Assembly: GCF_022568815.1 (NCBI RefSeq)
Contig: NZ_JAKZHX010000015.1
Span: 62,001 to 126,000 of the forward strand
Length of the DNA stretch: 64,000 bases
Reading direction: 5' to 3'
Origin: Undibacterium paludis
GTDB taxonomy: Bacteria; Pseudomonadota; Gammaproteobacteria; Burkholderiales; Burkholderiaceae_D
Shown: positions 19,775 through 32,068 of the stretch, in pieces
Layout of the letters: every line of letters starts with the position of its first letter
How positions within the stretch are numbered: the stretch's first letter is position 1
Notes under the pieces: model-generated
What the model was told of the DNA's origin: nothing
What the model saw: only the letters and a program-made list of their open reading frames with translations
Database searches by the model: none
Position numbers and translations under genes: made by a program

Positions 19775-20544
19775 ATCGGACTGAAAAATTTCCTGGAATA
19801 AGCAGGATGTTTGCCCTGTTTCTGCTGCTCGGCAGTGTGTTGTTGACTGGTTGCAGTACGGTCACAGTAGAAAAAATCAAGGACAAGGCAGACCAGACCC
19901 TTGATGCAATCAGCACAAAGACCAATATAGGTAACAATCCGCGTGACCCACTTGAAGGCTTTAACCGTGCCATGTTCAGCTTCAACGATACCGTTGATAC
20001 GGCTGTCGTCAAGCCCGTTGCACAGGCTTACCGTAGTGCTACACCGAGTTTTGTGCAGACTGGCGTGGGCAATTTCTTCAGCAATATCGGTGACGTCTGG
20101 AATGCAGTCAACAACCTTTTGCAGGGCAGGGTGAATGACAGTGTGACCGATGTGATGCGTTTTGCCGTCAACACCACACTGGGGATAGGCGGCCTGATTG
20201 ATATTAGTTCTGCTGCGGGTATGCCCAAGCATAATGAAGATTTTGGCCAGACGTTGGGGCGCTGGGGTGTCAAGTCCGGACCTTATCTGGTATTGCCTGT
20301 CCTTGGGCCGTCGACAGTACGTGACGCCCTTGCAACGCCAGTGGACATGAAGGGCGATCTGTGGACTTATAAGCGGCCCATGCATGTGCGCAATATAGGC
20401 ACTTTCGTGCGCCTTGTTGATAAACGTGCATCAGTGCTGGATGCCGGCAGCCTGCTGGAAGAGGCTGCACTTGATAAATACGTATTCTTCCGTGATGCCT
20501 ATCTGCAACGTCGTGCCGGACAGGTGAATCCGGACGAGGATTAA
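19771..20544 (+). CDS. mlaA: Outer-membrane lipoprotein MlaA (VacJ)
   Basis: A 257-residue lipoprotein with a signal peptide and lipobox LLTGC (lipidated Cys near residue 28). The VacJ domain follows: DPLEGFNRAMFSFND, VVKPVAQAYR, GNFFSNIGDVWNAVNNLLQGR and GPYLVLPVLGPSTVRDA. MlaA sits in the outer membrane and removes misplaced phospholipids from the outer leaflet, handing them to MlaC. Its start overlaps the mlaD stop by 4 bp. In E. coli this gene lies apart from mlaFEDCB, whereas here it is inside the operon. Confidence 0.94.
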   Translation: MNRTEKFPGISRMFALFLLLGSVLLTGCSTVTVEKIKDKADQTLDAISTKTNIGNNPRDPLEGFNRAMFSFNDTVDTAVVKPVAQAYRSATPSFVQTGVGNFFSNIGDVWNAVNNLLQGRVNDSVTDVMRFAVNTTLGIGGLIDISSAAGMPKHNEDFGQTLGRWGVKSGPYLVLPVLGPSTVRDALATPVDMKGDLWTYKRPMHVRNIGTFVRLVDKRASVLDAGSLLEEAALDKYVFFRDAYLQRRAGQVNPDED

Positions 20545-20685
20545 CGACGTATCAAGTTGAAATTGTAAGAATTGATCATGGACGTCAACCAGCTTGATGT
20601 CTATCAGGTTAACGGACTTAGGAAGCCGCGGTATCTGTTACCGCGAACTATGTAACAAGAATACAAGAAAGAACAGGAAGAAAAA

Positions 20686-21339
20686 ATGAAACGATCTTTT
20701 AGCAAATTTTTTACGCTGGTATTTGCCGGCATACTCAGCCTGGTCATGTTCAGCGCACATGCCCAAGCTCAGGAGGGGCCTGACGTTCTGGTTAAGCGCC
20801 TGAGCCAGGAAATCCTGGATACAGCAAAAAATGATAAGGATATCCAGGCAGGGAATCAAAAGAAAGTGTATGACATGGTGGAAAGTAAAATCCTGCCTTA
20901 CATAGACTTTCCACGCATGACTTCCCTTGCTGCTGGCAAAAGCTGGAAAGAAGCCACACCAGACCAGCAAAAACAATTGACGAATGAGTTCCGTACTCTG
21001 CTGGTGTTCACCTACTCTGGCGCGATTTCACAGATCAAGGACCAGCGCGTCGAATTCAAACCCTTGCGTGCCGACCCGACGGATACAGAAGTCGAAGTGC
21101 GTAGCCAGGTTATACAGTCCCGTGGTGAGCCCATTGTCTTGAATTATCGTCTGGAAAAACTGGCCGCAGGATGGAAAATCTTTGACATCAACGTCCTCGG
21201 CGCCTGGCTGGTCGAAACCTACAAAGGCAGTTTTGCCGCCGAAATCAGCAAATCCGGTATCGATGGCCTGATCAAGACTTTGGCAGAAAAGAACAAAAAG
21301 CTGGCAGCTGCCGGTGCGGCAAAGGCCGCCAGCAAATAA
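20686..21339 (+). CDS. mlaC: Periplasmic phospholipid carrier MlaC
   Basis: A 217-residue exported protein (signal peptide ending SAHAQAQ, about residue 29) of the MlaC/Ttg2 family. Family landmarks are YPYIDFPRM-like ILPYIDFPRMTSLAAGKSW, a central LLVFTYSGAISQ helix and WKIFDINVLGAWLVETYKGSFAAEI. It shuttles phospholipids across the periplasm between MlaA and MlaD. GGAAG lies before the ATG. A 141-bp gap precedes it and mlaB follows 17 bp later. The C-terminus is Ala/Lys-rich, as often in this group. Confidence 0.93.
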   Translation: MKRSFSKFFTLVFAGILSLVMFSAHAQAQEGPDVLVKRLSQEILDTAKNDKDIQAGNQKKVYDMVESKILPYIDFPRMTSLAAGKSWKEATPDQQKQLTNEFRTLLVFTYSGAISQIKDQRVEFKPLRADPTDTEVEVRSQVIQSRGEPIVLNYRLEKLAAGWKIFDINVLGAWLVETYKGSFAAEISKSGIDGLIKTLAEKNKKLAAAGAAKAASK

Positions 21340-21356
21340 TCTGGAAGGATCATATT

Positions 21357-21632
21357 GTGTATAAAGTAAGCGGCAGCCTCAGTCATGAAACAGCAAATCA
21401 AGTCGCTGCTGCTGGCCTGGCTGCCATTACTGCCGGGCAATTGCAATTTGACCTGTCAGAATTGGCAAAAATTGATTCCAGTGCAGTAGCCGTCATGATT
21501 GAATGGCAACGCCAGGCAAGCCGTCTTGGCAAACAACTGGCATTTCAGGCGGCACCTGCCAGCCTGATCAGCTTGATAGACTTATACGGTCTGAAAGAGC
21601 AATTTAATATCATTTCCCCGGAACGACATTGA
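21357..21632 (+). CDS. mlaB: STAS-domain protein MlaB
   Basis: A 91-residue STAS domain, the cytoplasmic partner that binds and supports MlaF. The pattern LQFDLSELAKIDSSAVAVMIEWQRQASRLGKQLAF is the STAS beta-alpha core, with the conserved D-S-S loop. The start is GTG at 21357 with AAGGA 9 bp before it. It closes the mla block. An ABC-2 exporter follows after 200 bp. Confidence 0.88.
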   Translation: MYKVSGSLSHETANQVAAAGLAAITAGQLQFDLSELAKIDSSAVAVMIEWQRQASRLGKQLAFQAAPASLISLIDLYGLKEQFNIISPERH

Positions 21633-21838
21633 ACCTGTCGTCAAGTATCTCCCTGAATGGCATGCTGATTTCTACTCAGTGCATGCCATTTCAGTCCAAA
21701 TGCTGAAAATCCCCTATAATCAAAGGTTTCGTCACCGGAAAAGGTGTAAAGCCAGGCTTAGGGTTTTAATTCCTTAATCAGCACCCGGTGCAAATGCCCG
21801 AACAGGCTCAAATACGCCCAAGAAGCACAATACGCCAT

Positions 21839-22759
21839 ATGGCAGCCATACAAATTACCAATATACAAAAACGCTACCAGTCGCTACAGGCGCTGGGCGG
21901 TGTCTCGCTTTCCATCGAGGAAGGTGAATTTTTCGGTTTGCTGGGGCCAAATGGTGCTGGTAAAACCACCTTGATTTCCATCCTGGCCGGCCTCAATCGT
22001 GCCGATGCCGGCAATATCACCGTACAAGGCCATGATGTTGTCACTGATTACCGCAATGCCCGTAAAAAGCTCGGTGTAGTGCCGCAAGAACTGGTATTCG
22101 ACCCCTTCTTTACCGTGCGCGAGACGTTGCGCATGCAGTCCGGTTATTTTGGTCTGAAGAACAACGACAAATGGATAGATGAGGTCATGGAAAATCTTGA
22201 CCTCACCAACAAGGCGGACGTCAATATGCGCGCCCTGTCTGGTGGCATGAAACGCCGCGTGCTCGTCGCGCAGGCGCTGGTACACAAACCACCCGTCATC
22301 GTGCTGGATGAACCTACAGCCGGGGTTGACGTGGAATTGCGCCAGACCCTGTGGCAATTCATCGCCCGCCTGAATCGCGAAGGCCATACCGTCGTCCTGA
22401 CTACTCACTATCTGGAAGAGGCGCAAGCTTTGTGCAACCGCATCGCCATGCTGAAACTGGGCAAGGTAGTTGCACTCGACAGTACCGCCAACCTGATCAA
22501 GCGGATCTCCGGTTCGCAATTACGTGTGACTCTGGCCGCCACCGGCGTGGTGACTTTGCCAGCCAGCCTGCGTGAAAAAGTCATCAGCCATGAAATCCAG
22601 GCTGATCCGCGTCAGTTCGCCTTGCGGGTGACGGACTACAATGAAGTCGAGGGCATGCTCGCTGCTTTTCGCGCTGATGGTTGTCTCATTGAAGATATGC
22701 ATTTGTTGCAAGCTGACCTGGAAGATGTCTTCCTGCAAATCATGGAGGGCAGCAAATGA
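21839..22759 (+). CDS. ABC transporter ATP-binding protein (ABC-2 exporter, YadG/DrrA type)
   Basis: A 306-residue ATPase with Walker A (GPNGAGKTT, near residue 41), signature LSGGMKRR, Walker B (PVIVLDEPTAGVD) and switch TTHYLEEA. The C-terminal 80 residues are the extension typical of DrrA/NodI/YadG ATPases. The start is uncertain: 21839 matches the usual MAAIQI-type N-terminus, but ATG 21794 is in frame. The gene overlaps the permease by ATGA. Substrate unknown. The pair sits between mlaB and ibaG. Confidence 0.87.
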   Translation: MAAIQITNIQKRYQSLQALGGVSLSIEEGEFFGLLGPNGAGKTTLISILAGLNRADAGNITVQGHDVVTDYRNARKKLGVVPQELVFDPFFTVRETLRMQSGYFGLKNNDKWIDEVMENLDLTNKADVNMRALSGGMKRRVLVAQALVHKPPVIVLDEPTAGVDVELRQTLWQFIARLNREGHTVVLTTHYLEEAQALCNRIAMLKLGKVVALDSTANLIKRISGSQLRVTLAATGVVTLPASLREKVISHEIQADPRQFALRVTDYNEVEGMLAAFRADGCLIEDMHLLQADLEDVFLQIMEGSK

Positions 22760-23520
22760 GCGGCATGACCGGTTTTAATACTCTGCTGTATAAAGAGGTT
22801 TTGCGCTTCTGGAAGGTGGCCACGCAAACCATTACTGCGCCCATCATGACGGCCTTGCTGTACCTGCTGATCTTCGGTCATGTACTGGAAGAGCATGTCC
22901 AGGTTTATCCCGGTGTCAAATACACGGCCTTTCTGGTGCCTGGCCTGGTGATGATGAGTGTCTTGCAAAATGCCTTCGCCAATTCTTCATCGTCACTGAT
23001 ACAGTCCAAGATCACCGGCAACCTGGTCTTCATCCTGCTGCCGCCGCTGTCACATTGGGAAATTTTCAGCGCCTACGTGCTGGCCGCCATCTTGCGTGGC
23101 GTTGCTGTCGGTACCGGTGTCTTTGTGGTGACAGCCTGGTTTGCTGACCTGCATTTTGTCGCACCGGTCTGGATAGCTGTCTTCGCCTTCCTTGGCGCCG
23201 CCATGCTCGGTACGATGGGTTTGATCGCCGGTATCTGGGCCGAAAAATTTGACCAGCTGGCAGCTTTCCAGAACTTCCTGATCATGCCAGCCACTTTCTT
23301 ATCCGGTGTGTTTTACTCCATCCATTCCTTACCTGGAATCTGGCAAAGTATTTCGCGCTTCAATCCTTTCTTTTACATGATAGATGGCTTCCGTTATGGC
23401 TTCTTCGGCAAGTCTGATGTTGATCCTTTGTATAGCCTGACCATCGTGTCTGTTTTTTCGCTGTTGTTGGCAGCGATAGCAGTCAACATGCTCAAGCGTG
23501 GATATAAGTTGCGACATTAG
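22756..23520 (+). CDS. ABC-2 type permease (YadH-like)
   Basis: A 254-residue membrane protein with six predicted spans and the ABC-2 signature region near the C-terminus (NFLIMPATFLSGVFYSIHSLPGIWQSISRFNPFFYMIDGFRYG). It works with the ATPase just upstream, whose stop it overlaps by 4 bp. Such exporters move lipids, polysaccharides or drugs; nothing here identifies the substrate. The position next to the mla genes and murA hints at the cell envelope. Confidence 0.87.
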   Translation: MSGMTGFNTLLYKEVLRFWKVATQTITAPIMTALLYLLIFGHVLEEHVQVYPGVKYTAFLVPGLVMMSVLQNAFANSSSSLIQSKITGNLVFILLPPLSHWEIFSAYVLAAILRGVAVGTGVFVVTAWFADLHFVAPVWIAVFAFLGAAMLGTMGLIAGIWAEKFDQLAAFQNFLIMPATFLSGVFYSIHSLPGIWQSISRFNPFFYMIDGFRYGFFGKSDVDPLYSLTIVSVFSLLLAAIAVNMLKRGYKLRH

Positions 23521-23646
23521 AAGCCTCTACCTGCAGGATTGTATGAAATGCTTTCGTTAAGTGTTGTACCAGGCCTGGCACTGAATATGTTGTGGAATTG
23601 AATTTGACGATAATTGCAGTACCCATTTTGATCAAGAGAGCAAGCC

Positions 23647-25132
<1,486 letters not shown>

Positions 25133-25133
<1 letters not shown>

Positions 25134-25798
25134 TGTCTTCACCTATCACGTCGCAACTGACACTGGCCTTGTCCAAAGGCCGCATCTTTGAAGAAACCCT
25201 ACCCTTGCTGGAAGCAGCAGGCATACGCGTGACTGAAGATCCGGAAAAATCACGCAAGCTGATTTTGTCCACCAATGATCCTGAGATACGCGTCATCATC
25301 GTGCGTGCTTCTGATGTGCCCACCTATGTGCAATATGGCGCCGCAGATTTTGGTGTGGCGGGCAAAGATGTCTTGCATGAGCATGGCGGCGCCGGCCTGT
25401 ATCAGCCTATCGACCTGAACATTGCAAAGTGCCGCATGTCAGTGGCCGTATCGGCAGGCTTTGACTATGAAAATGCAGTACGCCAGGGTGCGCGCCTGCG
25501 TGTCGCCACCAAATACACCGAAACTGCGCGTCAGCATTTCGCCAGCAAGGGTGTGCACGTTGATCTGATCAAACTGTATGGCTCCATGGAGCTCGCTCCG
25601 CTGGTCGGCTTGTCGGATGCGATCGTCGATCTGGTCAGTACCGGCAGCACCCTGCGCGCCAACAACCTGATTGAAGTCGAGCACATCATGGAAATTTCTT
25701 CGCGCCTGGTAGTCAACCAGGCGGCACTGAAATTGAAACGTGAACGACTGCAACCGATACTGGAAGCATTTGATCGTGCCTCCAAAGCCAACGCCTGA
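25133..25798 (+). CDS. hisG: ATP phosphoribosyltransferase, short form
   Basis: A 221-residue catalytic subunit of the first histidine step (ATP + PRPP to PR-ATP). The pattern [40 protein letters not shown] and the PRPP loop [15 protein letters not shown] are those of HisG. It lacks the C-terminal regulatory domain of long HisG, so it should need HisZ, which is not in this window. Its ATG overlaps the murA stop. hisD follows after 17 bp. Feedback control would run through HisZ. Confidence 0.95.
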
Positions 25799-25815
25799 TT
25801 GAAGAAGAGAAAAGC

Positions 25816-27129
25816 ATGGCATCCCTGATTACCCGGCTTGACACGACCGATATAGATTTTTCCCGAAAACTGACCTCCCTGCTGGCCTTTGAAGCCAGTG
25901 AAGATGAGGCGATAGACCGCGCCGCCGCCCAGATACTGGCCAGCGTCAAGGCTAACGGTGATACAGCCGTGCTGGAAGCGACCAATCGTTTTGACCGTCT
26001 CAATGCCAGCAGCGTTGCTGCACTGGAGTTGTCACAAGACGAAATGCAGGCTGCACTGGCTTCACTGAATCCAGAGCGTCGCAGCGCGCTGGAAACCGCA
26101 GCAGCACGCGTGCGTGCCTATCATGAAGTGCAAAAGACTGAATGTGGTTCTGCCGGTTTCAGTTATACCGAAGCCGACGGCACAGTGCTGGGGCAGAAGG
26201 TCACGCCGCTTGATCGCGTCGGCATCTATGTCCCTGGTGGCAAGGCAGCTTATCCATCTTCCGTATTGATGAATGCGATACCGGCCAAGGTAGCGGGCGT
26301 CAAGGAAATCATTATGGTTGTACCTACGCCGGATGGTGTGAAAAACCCGCTGGTGCTGGCAGCGGCGGCGATTGCCGGTGTTGATCGCGTGTTTACAATA
26401 GGTGGTGCGCAAGCGGTTGGCGCGTTGGCCTATGGCACGGCTACTGTACCCGCAGTTGATAAAATTGTTGGCCCCGGCAATGCCTATGTGGCTGCGGCCA
26501 AGCGCAGGGTGTTTGGCGTGGTCGGCATAGACATGATCGCTGGCCCATCTGAAATTCTGGTACTGTGCGACGGCACGACTGACCCTGACTGGGTCGCCAT
26601 GGATTTATTTTCACAAGCCGAACATGATGAGCTGGCGCAATCGATCCTGCTGTGCCCCGATGAAGCGTATATAGAAGCCGTGCAAGCCAGTATCATCAAG
26701 CTGCTGCCGGACATGCCCCGGCATGAAGTGATACGCACTTCGCTAGCCAATCGTGGTGCACTGATCAAGGTGCGCGACATGGAAGAAGCCTGTGACATCG
26801 CGAATAATATAGCGGCTGAGCATCTGGAAATTTCAGCAGAAAACCCGCAACAATGGGCAGACAGGATACGTCATGCCGGCGCCATGTTTCTTGGTCGCTA
26901 CTCGTCAGAGTCATTGGGGGATTATTGTGCCGGCCCCAACCATGTGTTGCCGACTTCACGCACGGCGCGTTTTTCTTCGCCGCTGGGAGTGTACGATTTC
27001 CAGAAGCGCTCATCGATGATACATGTCAGCGAGCAGGGCGCACAAACACTGGGCAAGGTCGCTGCCGAACTCGCTTATGGCGAAGGCTTGCAGGCGCACG
27101 CCCGCAGTGCAGAATTGCGGCTCAAGTAA
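25816..27129 (+). CDS. hisD: Histidinol dehydrogenase
   Basis: A 437-residue NAD-dependent zinc enzyme for the last two oxidations, histidinol to histidine. Landmarks: [29 protein letters not shown], the NAD-binding stretch [38 protein letters not shown] with a zinc-site Gln and His, and GPNHVLPT near the C-terminus. Length is normal. The methyltransferase gene starts 37 bp downstream. Confidence 0.96.
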   Translation: MASLITRLDTTDIDFSRKLTSLLAFEASEDEAIDRAAAQILASVKANGDTAVLEATNRFDRLNASSVAALELSQDEMQAALASLNPERRSALETAAARVRAYHEVQKTECGSAGFSYTEADGTVLGQKVTPLDRVGIYVPGGKAAYPSSVLMNAIPAKVAGVKEIIMVVPTPDGVKNPLVLAAAAIAGVDRVFTIGGAQAVGALAYGTATVPAVDKIVGPGNAYVAAAKRRVFGVVGIDMIAGPSEILVLCDGTTDPDWVAMDLFSQAEHDELAQSILLCPDEAYIEAVQASIIKLLPDMPRHEVIRTSLANRGALIKVRDMEEACDIANNIAAEHLEISAENPQQWADRIRHAGAMFLGRYSSESLGDYCAGPNHVLPTSRTARFSSPLGVYDFQKRSSMIHVSEQGAQTLGKVAAELAYGEGLQAHARSAELRLK

Positions 27130-27166
27130 TGAGTCATTATCCGCTATCCGACATGAACCAGAATAT

Positions 27167-27943
27167 ATGATGGCTCAATGGCGCAACCAGGTTTTTTGCG
27201 AAGATGCGTTGCAAGGTCTGGCGCGTTTGCCAGACGCCAGCGTTGATCTGTTGCTGGCTGACCCGCCTTACGGGCTGGGTAAGGATTATGGCAATGATTC
27301 CGACAAGATGGAGGCAGCAGCTTACCTGGACTGGATGACGCAGTGGGTTGACCTGGCACTGCCCAAGCTCAAGGCGAATGGCAGTGTGTACATCTTCCTG
27401 ACCTGGCGCTATTCACCAGAAGTATTCGTCATGCTCAAGCAGCGCATGAGCATGATGAATGAAATCATCTGGGACAGGCGAGTGCCGTCGATGGGCGGCA
27501 GTGTACGCAAGTATTCATCGGTACACGACACCATAGGCTTTTTTGTCAAAGCCAGGGATTATTATTTTGACCTGGATGCCATACGCATCCCGTATGATGC
27601 CGCCACCAAGAAAGCCCGCAGCCGCAAGATTTTCGAGGGTGCGAAATGGCTGGAACTGGGATTCAATCCCAAGGATGTCTGGAGTGTGTCGCGTCTGCAC
27701 AGAGAGCACGCCGAACGCGAAGAGCATCCTACCCAAAAACCGCTCGAAATCATCGAGCGTATGATCAAGGCTTCCTGCCCACCCGGTGGCGTAGTTCTCG
27801 ATCCCTTCATGGGCAGCGGCACGACCGCCGTTGCTGCCAAACGCTGTGGGCGTGATTTTGTCGGTTTCGAATTGAATCCCGACTATTGCGCCATGATAGA
27901 AAATCGCCTGGCCCTGCTTGACACTGAAGTCTTGCCGGCCTGA
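27167..27943 (+). CDS. Site-specific DNA adenine methyltransferase (beta class, YhdJ-like), inside the his cluster
   Basis: A 258-residue DNA methyltransferase. The catalytic motif DPPY (residues 32-35, N6-adenine or N4-cytosine type) precedes the SAM-binding motif DPFMGSGTT (near 210), which is the beta-class order. [14 protein letters not shown] before motif I is also typical. The middle ([38 protein letters not shown]) is the likely target-recognition part. It resembles E. coli YhdJ and CcrM-type solitary enzymes. No restriction gene is near. The start at 27167 (ATGATG) follows hisD by 37 bp, and hisC follows after 50 bp, so it is likely co-transcribed with his genes. The target sequence is unknown. 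Confidence 0.9.
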   Translation: MMAQWRNQVFCEDALQGLARLPDASVDLLLADPPYGLGKDYGNDSDKMEAAAYLDWMTQWVDLALPKLKANGSVYIFLTWRYSPEVFVMLKQRMSMMNEIIWDRRVPSMGGSVRKYSSVHDTIGFFVKARDYYFDLDAIRIPYDAATKKARSRKIFEGAKWLELGFNPKDVWSVSRLHREHAEREEHPTQKPLEIIERMIKASCPPGGVVLDPFMGSGTTAVAAKRCGRDFVGFELNPDYCAMIENRLALLDTEVLPA

Positions 27944-27993
27944 TTGACCAAGCTGTACGGTCAGAGCGATTCTCAAGACATGTAGCACTGAAC

Positions 27994-29082
27994 ATGGAGC
28001 AAGAATTGAGCATCACCAAACTGATACGTCCTGAAATCGCCAGCCTGTCTGCCTATCATGTGCCGGACGCCAGCGGCTATGTGAAGCTGGATGCGATGGA
28101 AAACCCTTACCTGTTGCCACCTGATATGCAACAGGAACTGGCGCAGCATCTGGCCGGCGTGGCACTCAACCGCTACCCCCAGCCCGCCTATGCCAGTCTC
28201 AAGCAACTGATTGTCGACAAACTTGGTGTGCCTGCTGGTCATGACATCGTGCTGGGCAATGGCTCTGATGAGTTGATCAGCATGGTTTCGGTCGCTTGCG
28301 CCAGACCGGGCGCCAAAGTGCTGGCCCCTGTGCCCGGCTTTGTCATGTATGCGATGTCAGCCCTGTTTGCCGGGCTGGAATTTATTGGTGTCGACCTCAA
28401 TGCTGATCTGACATTGAACAAGACTGCCATGCTGGCAGCGATTACCGAACATCAGCCGGCGATTACCTACCTCGCTTACCCCAATAACCCCACCGGCACC
28501 TTGTATGATGCAGATGACATGGTGGAGATTTTGCGGGCAGTTGGTGACAAAGGCATCGTGATCGTCGACGAAGCTTACCAACCCTTTGCCCAGGCCAGCT
28601 TCATGTCTCGCCTGGCAGAATTTGATAATCTGGTGGTCATGCGCACTGTTTCCAAGCTGGGCCTGGCCGGCATACGCCTCGGTTATATGGCGGGCAATAA
28701 TGCCCTGATGCATGAATTTGAAAAAGTGCGCCCGCCTTACAATATTAATGTGCTGACACAGGCGGCAGCAGAATTTGTCCTGGCCCGGGTGGAAGTGCTT
28801 GACGCCCAGGCAGCAGCATTGCGCCAGCAACGTGCAGAATTGATGGCTGCTTTGGCAAGCTTGCCTGGTGTGCAAGTTTATCCTTCCGCTGCCAATTTTG
28901 TGCTGATCCGTGTTGCGAATGCCGAACAAGTATTTGTGAAATTACGCGAACAAAAAATTTTAGTCAAAAATGTAGGTAAAATGCATAATCTGCTTGAGAA
29001 TTGTCTGCGTATTACAGTCAGTACTCTGGAAGAGAATGCTCTTTTTCTTGCTGCGCTGGCAGCATCTTTATCATCAACATGA
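27994..29082 (+). CDS. hisC: Histidinol-phosphate aminotransferase
   Basis: A 362-residue PLP-dependent class I/II aminotransferase that makes histidinol phosphate from imidazole acetol phosphate. It shows [44 protein letters not shown], and the PLP lysine in [17 protein letters not shown]. Length is standard. Its TGA overlaps the hisB ATG by 4 bp. It lies behind the methyltransferase gene. Confidence 0.95.
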   Translation: MEQELSITKLIRPEIASLSAYHVPDASGYVKLDAMENPYLLPPDMQQELAQHLAGVALNRYPQPAYASLKQLIVDKLGVPAGHDIVLGNGSDELISMVSVACARPGAKVLAPVPGFVMYAMSALFAGLEFIGVDLNADLTLNKTAMLAAITEHQPAITYLAYPNNPTGTLYDADDMVEILRAVGDKGIVIVDEAYQPFAQASFMSRLAEFDNLVVMRTVSKLGLAGIRLGYMAGNNALMHEFEKVRPPYNINVLTQAAAEFVLARVEVLDAQAAALRQQRAELMAALASLPGVQVYPSAANFVLIRVANAEQVFVKLREQKILVKNVGKMHNLLENCLRITVSTLEENALFLAALAASLSST

Positions 29083-29681
29083 ATAAGCCAACAGAACGCA
29101 TTGCGGCGGTTACCCGCAATACCAACGAAACACAGATCCGCGTGGCCATCAATCTGGATGGCAGCGGCCAGCAAAAGCTCAATACCGGCGTGCCTTTTCT
29201 TGATCACATGCTGGATCAGATTGCCCGTCACGGCCTCATTGATCTCGATATCGAAGCGGTCGGCGATCTGCATATTGATGCCCACCATACTGTTGAAGAT
29301 GTTGGTATTACCCTGGGGCAGGCCTTTGCCAAGGCAATTGGTGACAAAAAAGGCATACGTCGCTATGGTCATGCCTATGTGCCGCTTGATGAAGCGCTGT
29401 CGCGCGTGGTCATCGACTTTTCCGGCCGTCCGGGTCTGGAATACCATATCCCCTTTACTCGCGCCATGATAGGCAATTTCGACGTGGACCTGACCCGTGA
29501 ATTCTTCCAGGGCTTTGTCAATCATGCTCTGGTGACATTGCATATCGATAATTTGCGTGGGGACAACTCCCATCATCAGTGCGAAACCGTATTCAAGGCT
29601 TTTGGCCGCGCCCTGCGCATGGCAACCGAACTCGACCCGCGTGCCGCAGGCATCATCCCCTCGACCAAAGGCAGTCTTTGA
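29079..29681 (+). CDS. hisB: Imidazoleglycerol-phosphate dehydratase
   Basis: A 200-residue monofunctional dehydratase, without the phosphatase domain of enteric HisB. The metal-binding His pairs are in [24 protein letters not shown] and [15 protein letters not shown]. The start at 29079 is the overlap ATG with hisC. A separate histidinol phosphatase must be encoded elsewhere. hisH follows after 56 bp. Confidence 0.96.
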   Translation: MNKPTERIAAVTRNTNETQIRVAINLDGSGQQKLNTGVPFLDHMLDQIARHGLIDLDIEAVGDLHIDAHHTVEDVGITLGQAFAKAIGDKKGIRRYGHAYVPLDEALSRVVIDFSGRPGLEYHIPFTRAMIGNFDVDLTREFFQGFVNHALVTLHIDNLRGDNSHHQCETVFKAFGRALRMATELDPRAAGIIPSTKGSL

Positions 29682-29737
29682 TCGGATTGATTGCTCGTAT
29701 TTACTGATATCAGATACCAGCCTGGCTGGTGATCATT

Positions 29738-30376
29738 ATGAATAAAATTGTTGTTGTAGATTATGGTATGGGTAATCTGCGCTCTGTGGCGCAAGCCCTG
29801 CGCGCCGTAGCCCCTGAAGCAAATGTTCTGATTTCCGGTGAAGTCAGCGACATCCAGACAGCCGACCGCATCGTCTTGCCTGGACAGGGCGCCATGCCTG
29901 ACTGCATGAGCTGCCTGCGTGAATCGGGCTTGCAAGAGGCCTTGCTGGAGGCCGCACGTAACAAACCCCTGTTTGGTGTCTGCGTTGGTGAACAGATGCT
30001 GTTTGATATCAGCGAAGAAGGGGATACGCCAGGGCTGGGCCTGTTGCCTGGCAAGGTGGTGCGTTTTTCTCTTGATGGCCAGCTGCAGGCGGATGGCTCC
30101 CGTTACAAAGTACCGCAAATGGGATGGAACCGTGTCAAACAATCAAGGTCACATGCCTTGTGGCAAGATATTGCTGACGATGCTTATTTTTACTTTGTCC
30201 ATAGTTACTATGCGCGCCCGACCGAGGACAGCCATGCCGTCGGCCTGACTGATTACGGCAGCCTGTTTGCCTGCGCAGTCGCGCGTGACAATATTTTTGC
30301 TACCCAGTTTCACCCGGAGAAGAGTTCGGCTGCCGGCTTGCAACTGTATAAGAATTTTGTACACTGGAAACCGTAG
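29738..30376 (+). CDS. hisH: Imidazole glycerol phosphate synthase, glutaminase subunit
   Basis: A 212-residue class I glutamine amidotransferase. It supplies ammonia to HisF. The nucleophile Cys is in [10 protein letters not shown] and the His-Glu pair in TQFHPEKSS. The N-terminus [18 protein letters not shown] is diagnostic. I chose ATG 29738; a GTG at 29729 would add three residues. hisA follows after 139 bp, the longest gap within the his run. Confidence 0.95.
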   Translation: MNKIVVVDYGMGNLRSVAQALRAVAPEANVLISGEVSDIQTADRIVLPGQGAMPDCMSCLRESGLQEALLEAARNKPLFGVCVGEQMLFDISEEGDTPGLGLLPGKVVRFSLDGQLQADGSRYKVPQMGWNRVKQSRSHALWQDIADDAYFYFVHSYYARPTEDSHAVGLTDYGSLFACAVARDNIFATQFHPEKSSAAGLQLYKNFVHWKP

Positions 30377-30515
30377 TTGCCCGGCTTTGCTTTTTTGTAG
30401 TGGTATTGTCGTTAATGATACAAATTTTTTACACTGATTCTTTACCAGGCGCAATTGAAGCGCAAACCCTAGCGTAATTTTTATTGTCTAAAGACACCCA
30501 TACTTTTTTCTTATC

Positions 30516-31307
30516 ATGCTGCTCATCCCTGCTATAGACCTGAAAGACGGTCACTGCGTACGCCTCAAACAAGGTGATATGGACCAGGCTACCGTCTTCT
30601 CCGAAGACCCGGCCGAAATGGCGCGCCACTGGCTGCGTCAGGGTGCACGTCGTCTGCATCTGGTGGATCTGAACGGTGCTTTTGCCGGCAAACCCAAGAA
30701 TGAGGCTGCGGTCAAGGCCATCATACAGGCGGTGCGTGATTATGCGGAAGAAACCGATACCGACGAAATACCGGTGCAGCTTGGCGGCGGCATACGTGAT
30801 CTCGATACCATAGAACGCTATCTCGACGACGGCCTGTCCTACATCATTATTGGTACGGCAGCAGTCAAGAACCCTGGCTTTCTGGCCGATGCCTGCAGTG
30901 CCTTCCCGGGCCAGATCATTGTCGGCATCGATGCCAAGGATGGCAAGGTCGCAACCGATGGCTGGAGCAAACTGTCTGGTCACGAAGTCATCGACCTGGC
31001 CAAGAAGTTTGAAGGCTATGGCGTCGAAGCCATCGTCTATACCGACATAGGCCGCGACGGCATGATGGGGGGCGTGAACATAGACGCGACCGTCAAGCTG
31101 GCGCAGGCAGTCAGCATCCCGGTGATTGCCTCTGGCGGTGTGCATGTACTGGCTGACGTGGAAGCCTTGTGTGCGGTACAGGACGATGGCATAGAGGGCG
31201 TGATCTGTGGTCGTTCAATTTATGAAGGCACCCTGGACCTGGCGTCGGCACAAGATCGCGCTGATGAACTCAGTGGTGAGTTCGATGATGAAGAAGAAAC
31301 CGAATGA
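30516..31307 (+). CDS. hisA: Phosphoribosylformimino-AICAR phosphate isomerase
   Basis: A 263-residue TIM-barrel isomerase (ProFAR to PRFAR). It has the N-terminal catalytic Asp in [19 protein letters not shown], the phosphate-binding half-barrel repeats [16 protein letters not shown] and IPVIASGGV, and the second catalytic Asp in [10 protein letters not shown]. The C-terminal acidic tail (DDEEETE) is extra. The stop overlaps hisF by 4 bp. Confidence 0.95.
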   Translation: MLLIPAIDLKDGHCVRLKQGDMDQATVFSEDPAEMARHWLRQGARRLHLVDLNGAFAGKPKNEAAVKAIIQAVRDYAEETDTDEIPVQLGGGIRDLDTIERYLDDGLSYIIIGTAAVKNPGFLADACSAFPGQIIVGIDAKDGKVATDGWSKLSGHEVIDLAKKFEGYGVEAIVYTDIGRDGMMGGVNIDATVKLAQAVSIPVIASGGVHVLADVEALCAVQDDGIEGVICGRSIYEGTLDLASAQDRADELSGEFDDEEETE

Positions 31308-32068
31308 GTTTAGCCAAACGTATTATCCCCTGCCTGGATGTGACCGCCGGTCGCGTCGTCAAGGGTATCAATTTCCAGGAACTGCGTGACGCCGGTGATC
31401 CGGTAGAGATCGCCCGTCGCTATGATGGTCAGGGTGCTGATGAAATTACTTTTCTCGACATCACGGCCTCGTCTGATGGTCGTGACCTGATCTTGCCAAT
31501 TATTGAAGCCGTGGCTTCACAAGTGTTCATCCCGCTGACAGTAGGTGGTGGTGTGCGCACGGTGGCTGATGTGCGCCGCTTGCTCAACGCCGGTGCCGAC
31601 AAGGTGGGCATCAATACTTCGGCCGTGACCAATCCGCAACTGGTGGCAGATGCAGCACACAAGTATGGCTCTCAATGCATCGTTGTGGCGATTGACGCCA
31701 AGAATGTAGGGCCAGGCAAGTGGGAGGTCTTTACTCACGGTGGCCGTAATGCCACCGGCCTGGATGCGGTCGAATGGGCGCAAAACATGGCGCGCCTCGG
31801 CGCCGGTGAAATTTTGCTGACCAGCATGGACAAGGATGGTACCCGTTCCGGCTTCGACCTGGGTTTGACACGTGCAGTGTCGGATGCGGTGCCAATTCCG
31901 GTGATAGCCTCTGGCGGTGTAGGTGGCCTGCAGGACCTGGCCGACGGTATCAGGATTGGTGGTGCTGATGCGGTGCTGGCAGCCAGTATTTTTCATTATG
32001 GCCAGCATACAGTCGGCGAAGCAAAACAATTTATGGCTGCACAACATATCCCCATGAGGTTGTCATGA
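31304..32068 (+). CDS. hisF: Imidazole glycerol phosphate synthase, cyclase subunit
   Basis: A 254-residue TIM barrel that joins HisH ammonia to PRFAR, giving imidazole glycerol phosphate and AICAR. Catalytic Asp residues are in [16 protein letters not shown] and [29 protein letters not shown] and [15 protein letters not shown] are the phosphate sites. It overlaps hisA and hisI by 4 bp on both sides. Confidence 0.96.
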   Translation: MSLAKRIIPCLDVTAGRVVKGINFQELRDAGDPVEIARRYDGQGADEITFLDITASSDGRDLILPIIEAVASQVFIPLTVGGGVRTVADVRRLLNAGADKVGINTSAVTNPQLVADAAHKYGSQCIVVAIDAKNVGPGKWEVFTHGGRNATGLDAVEWAQNMARLGAGEILLTSMDKDGTRSGFDLGLTRAVSDAVPIPVIASGGVGGLQDLADGIRIGGADAVLAASIFHYGQHTVGEAKQFMAAQHIPMRLS

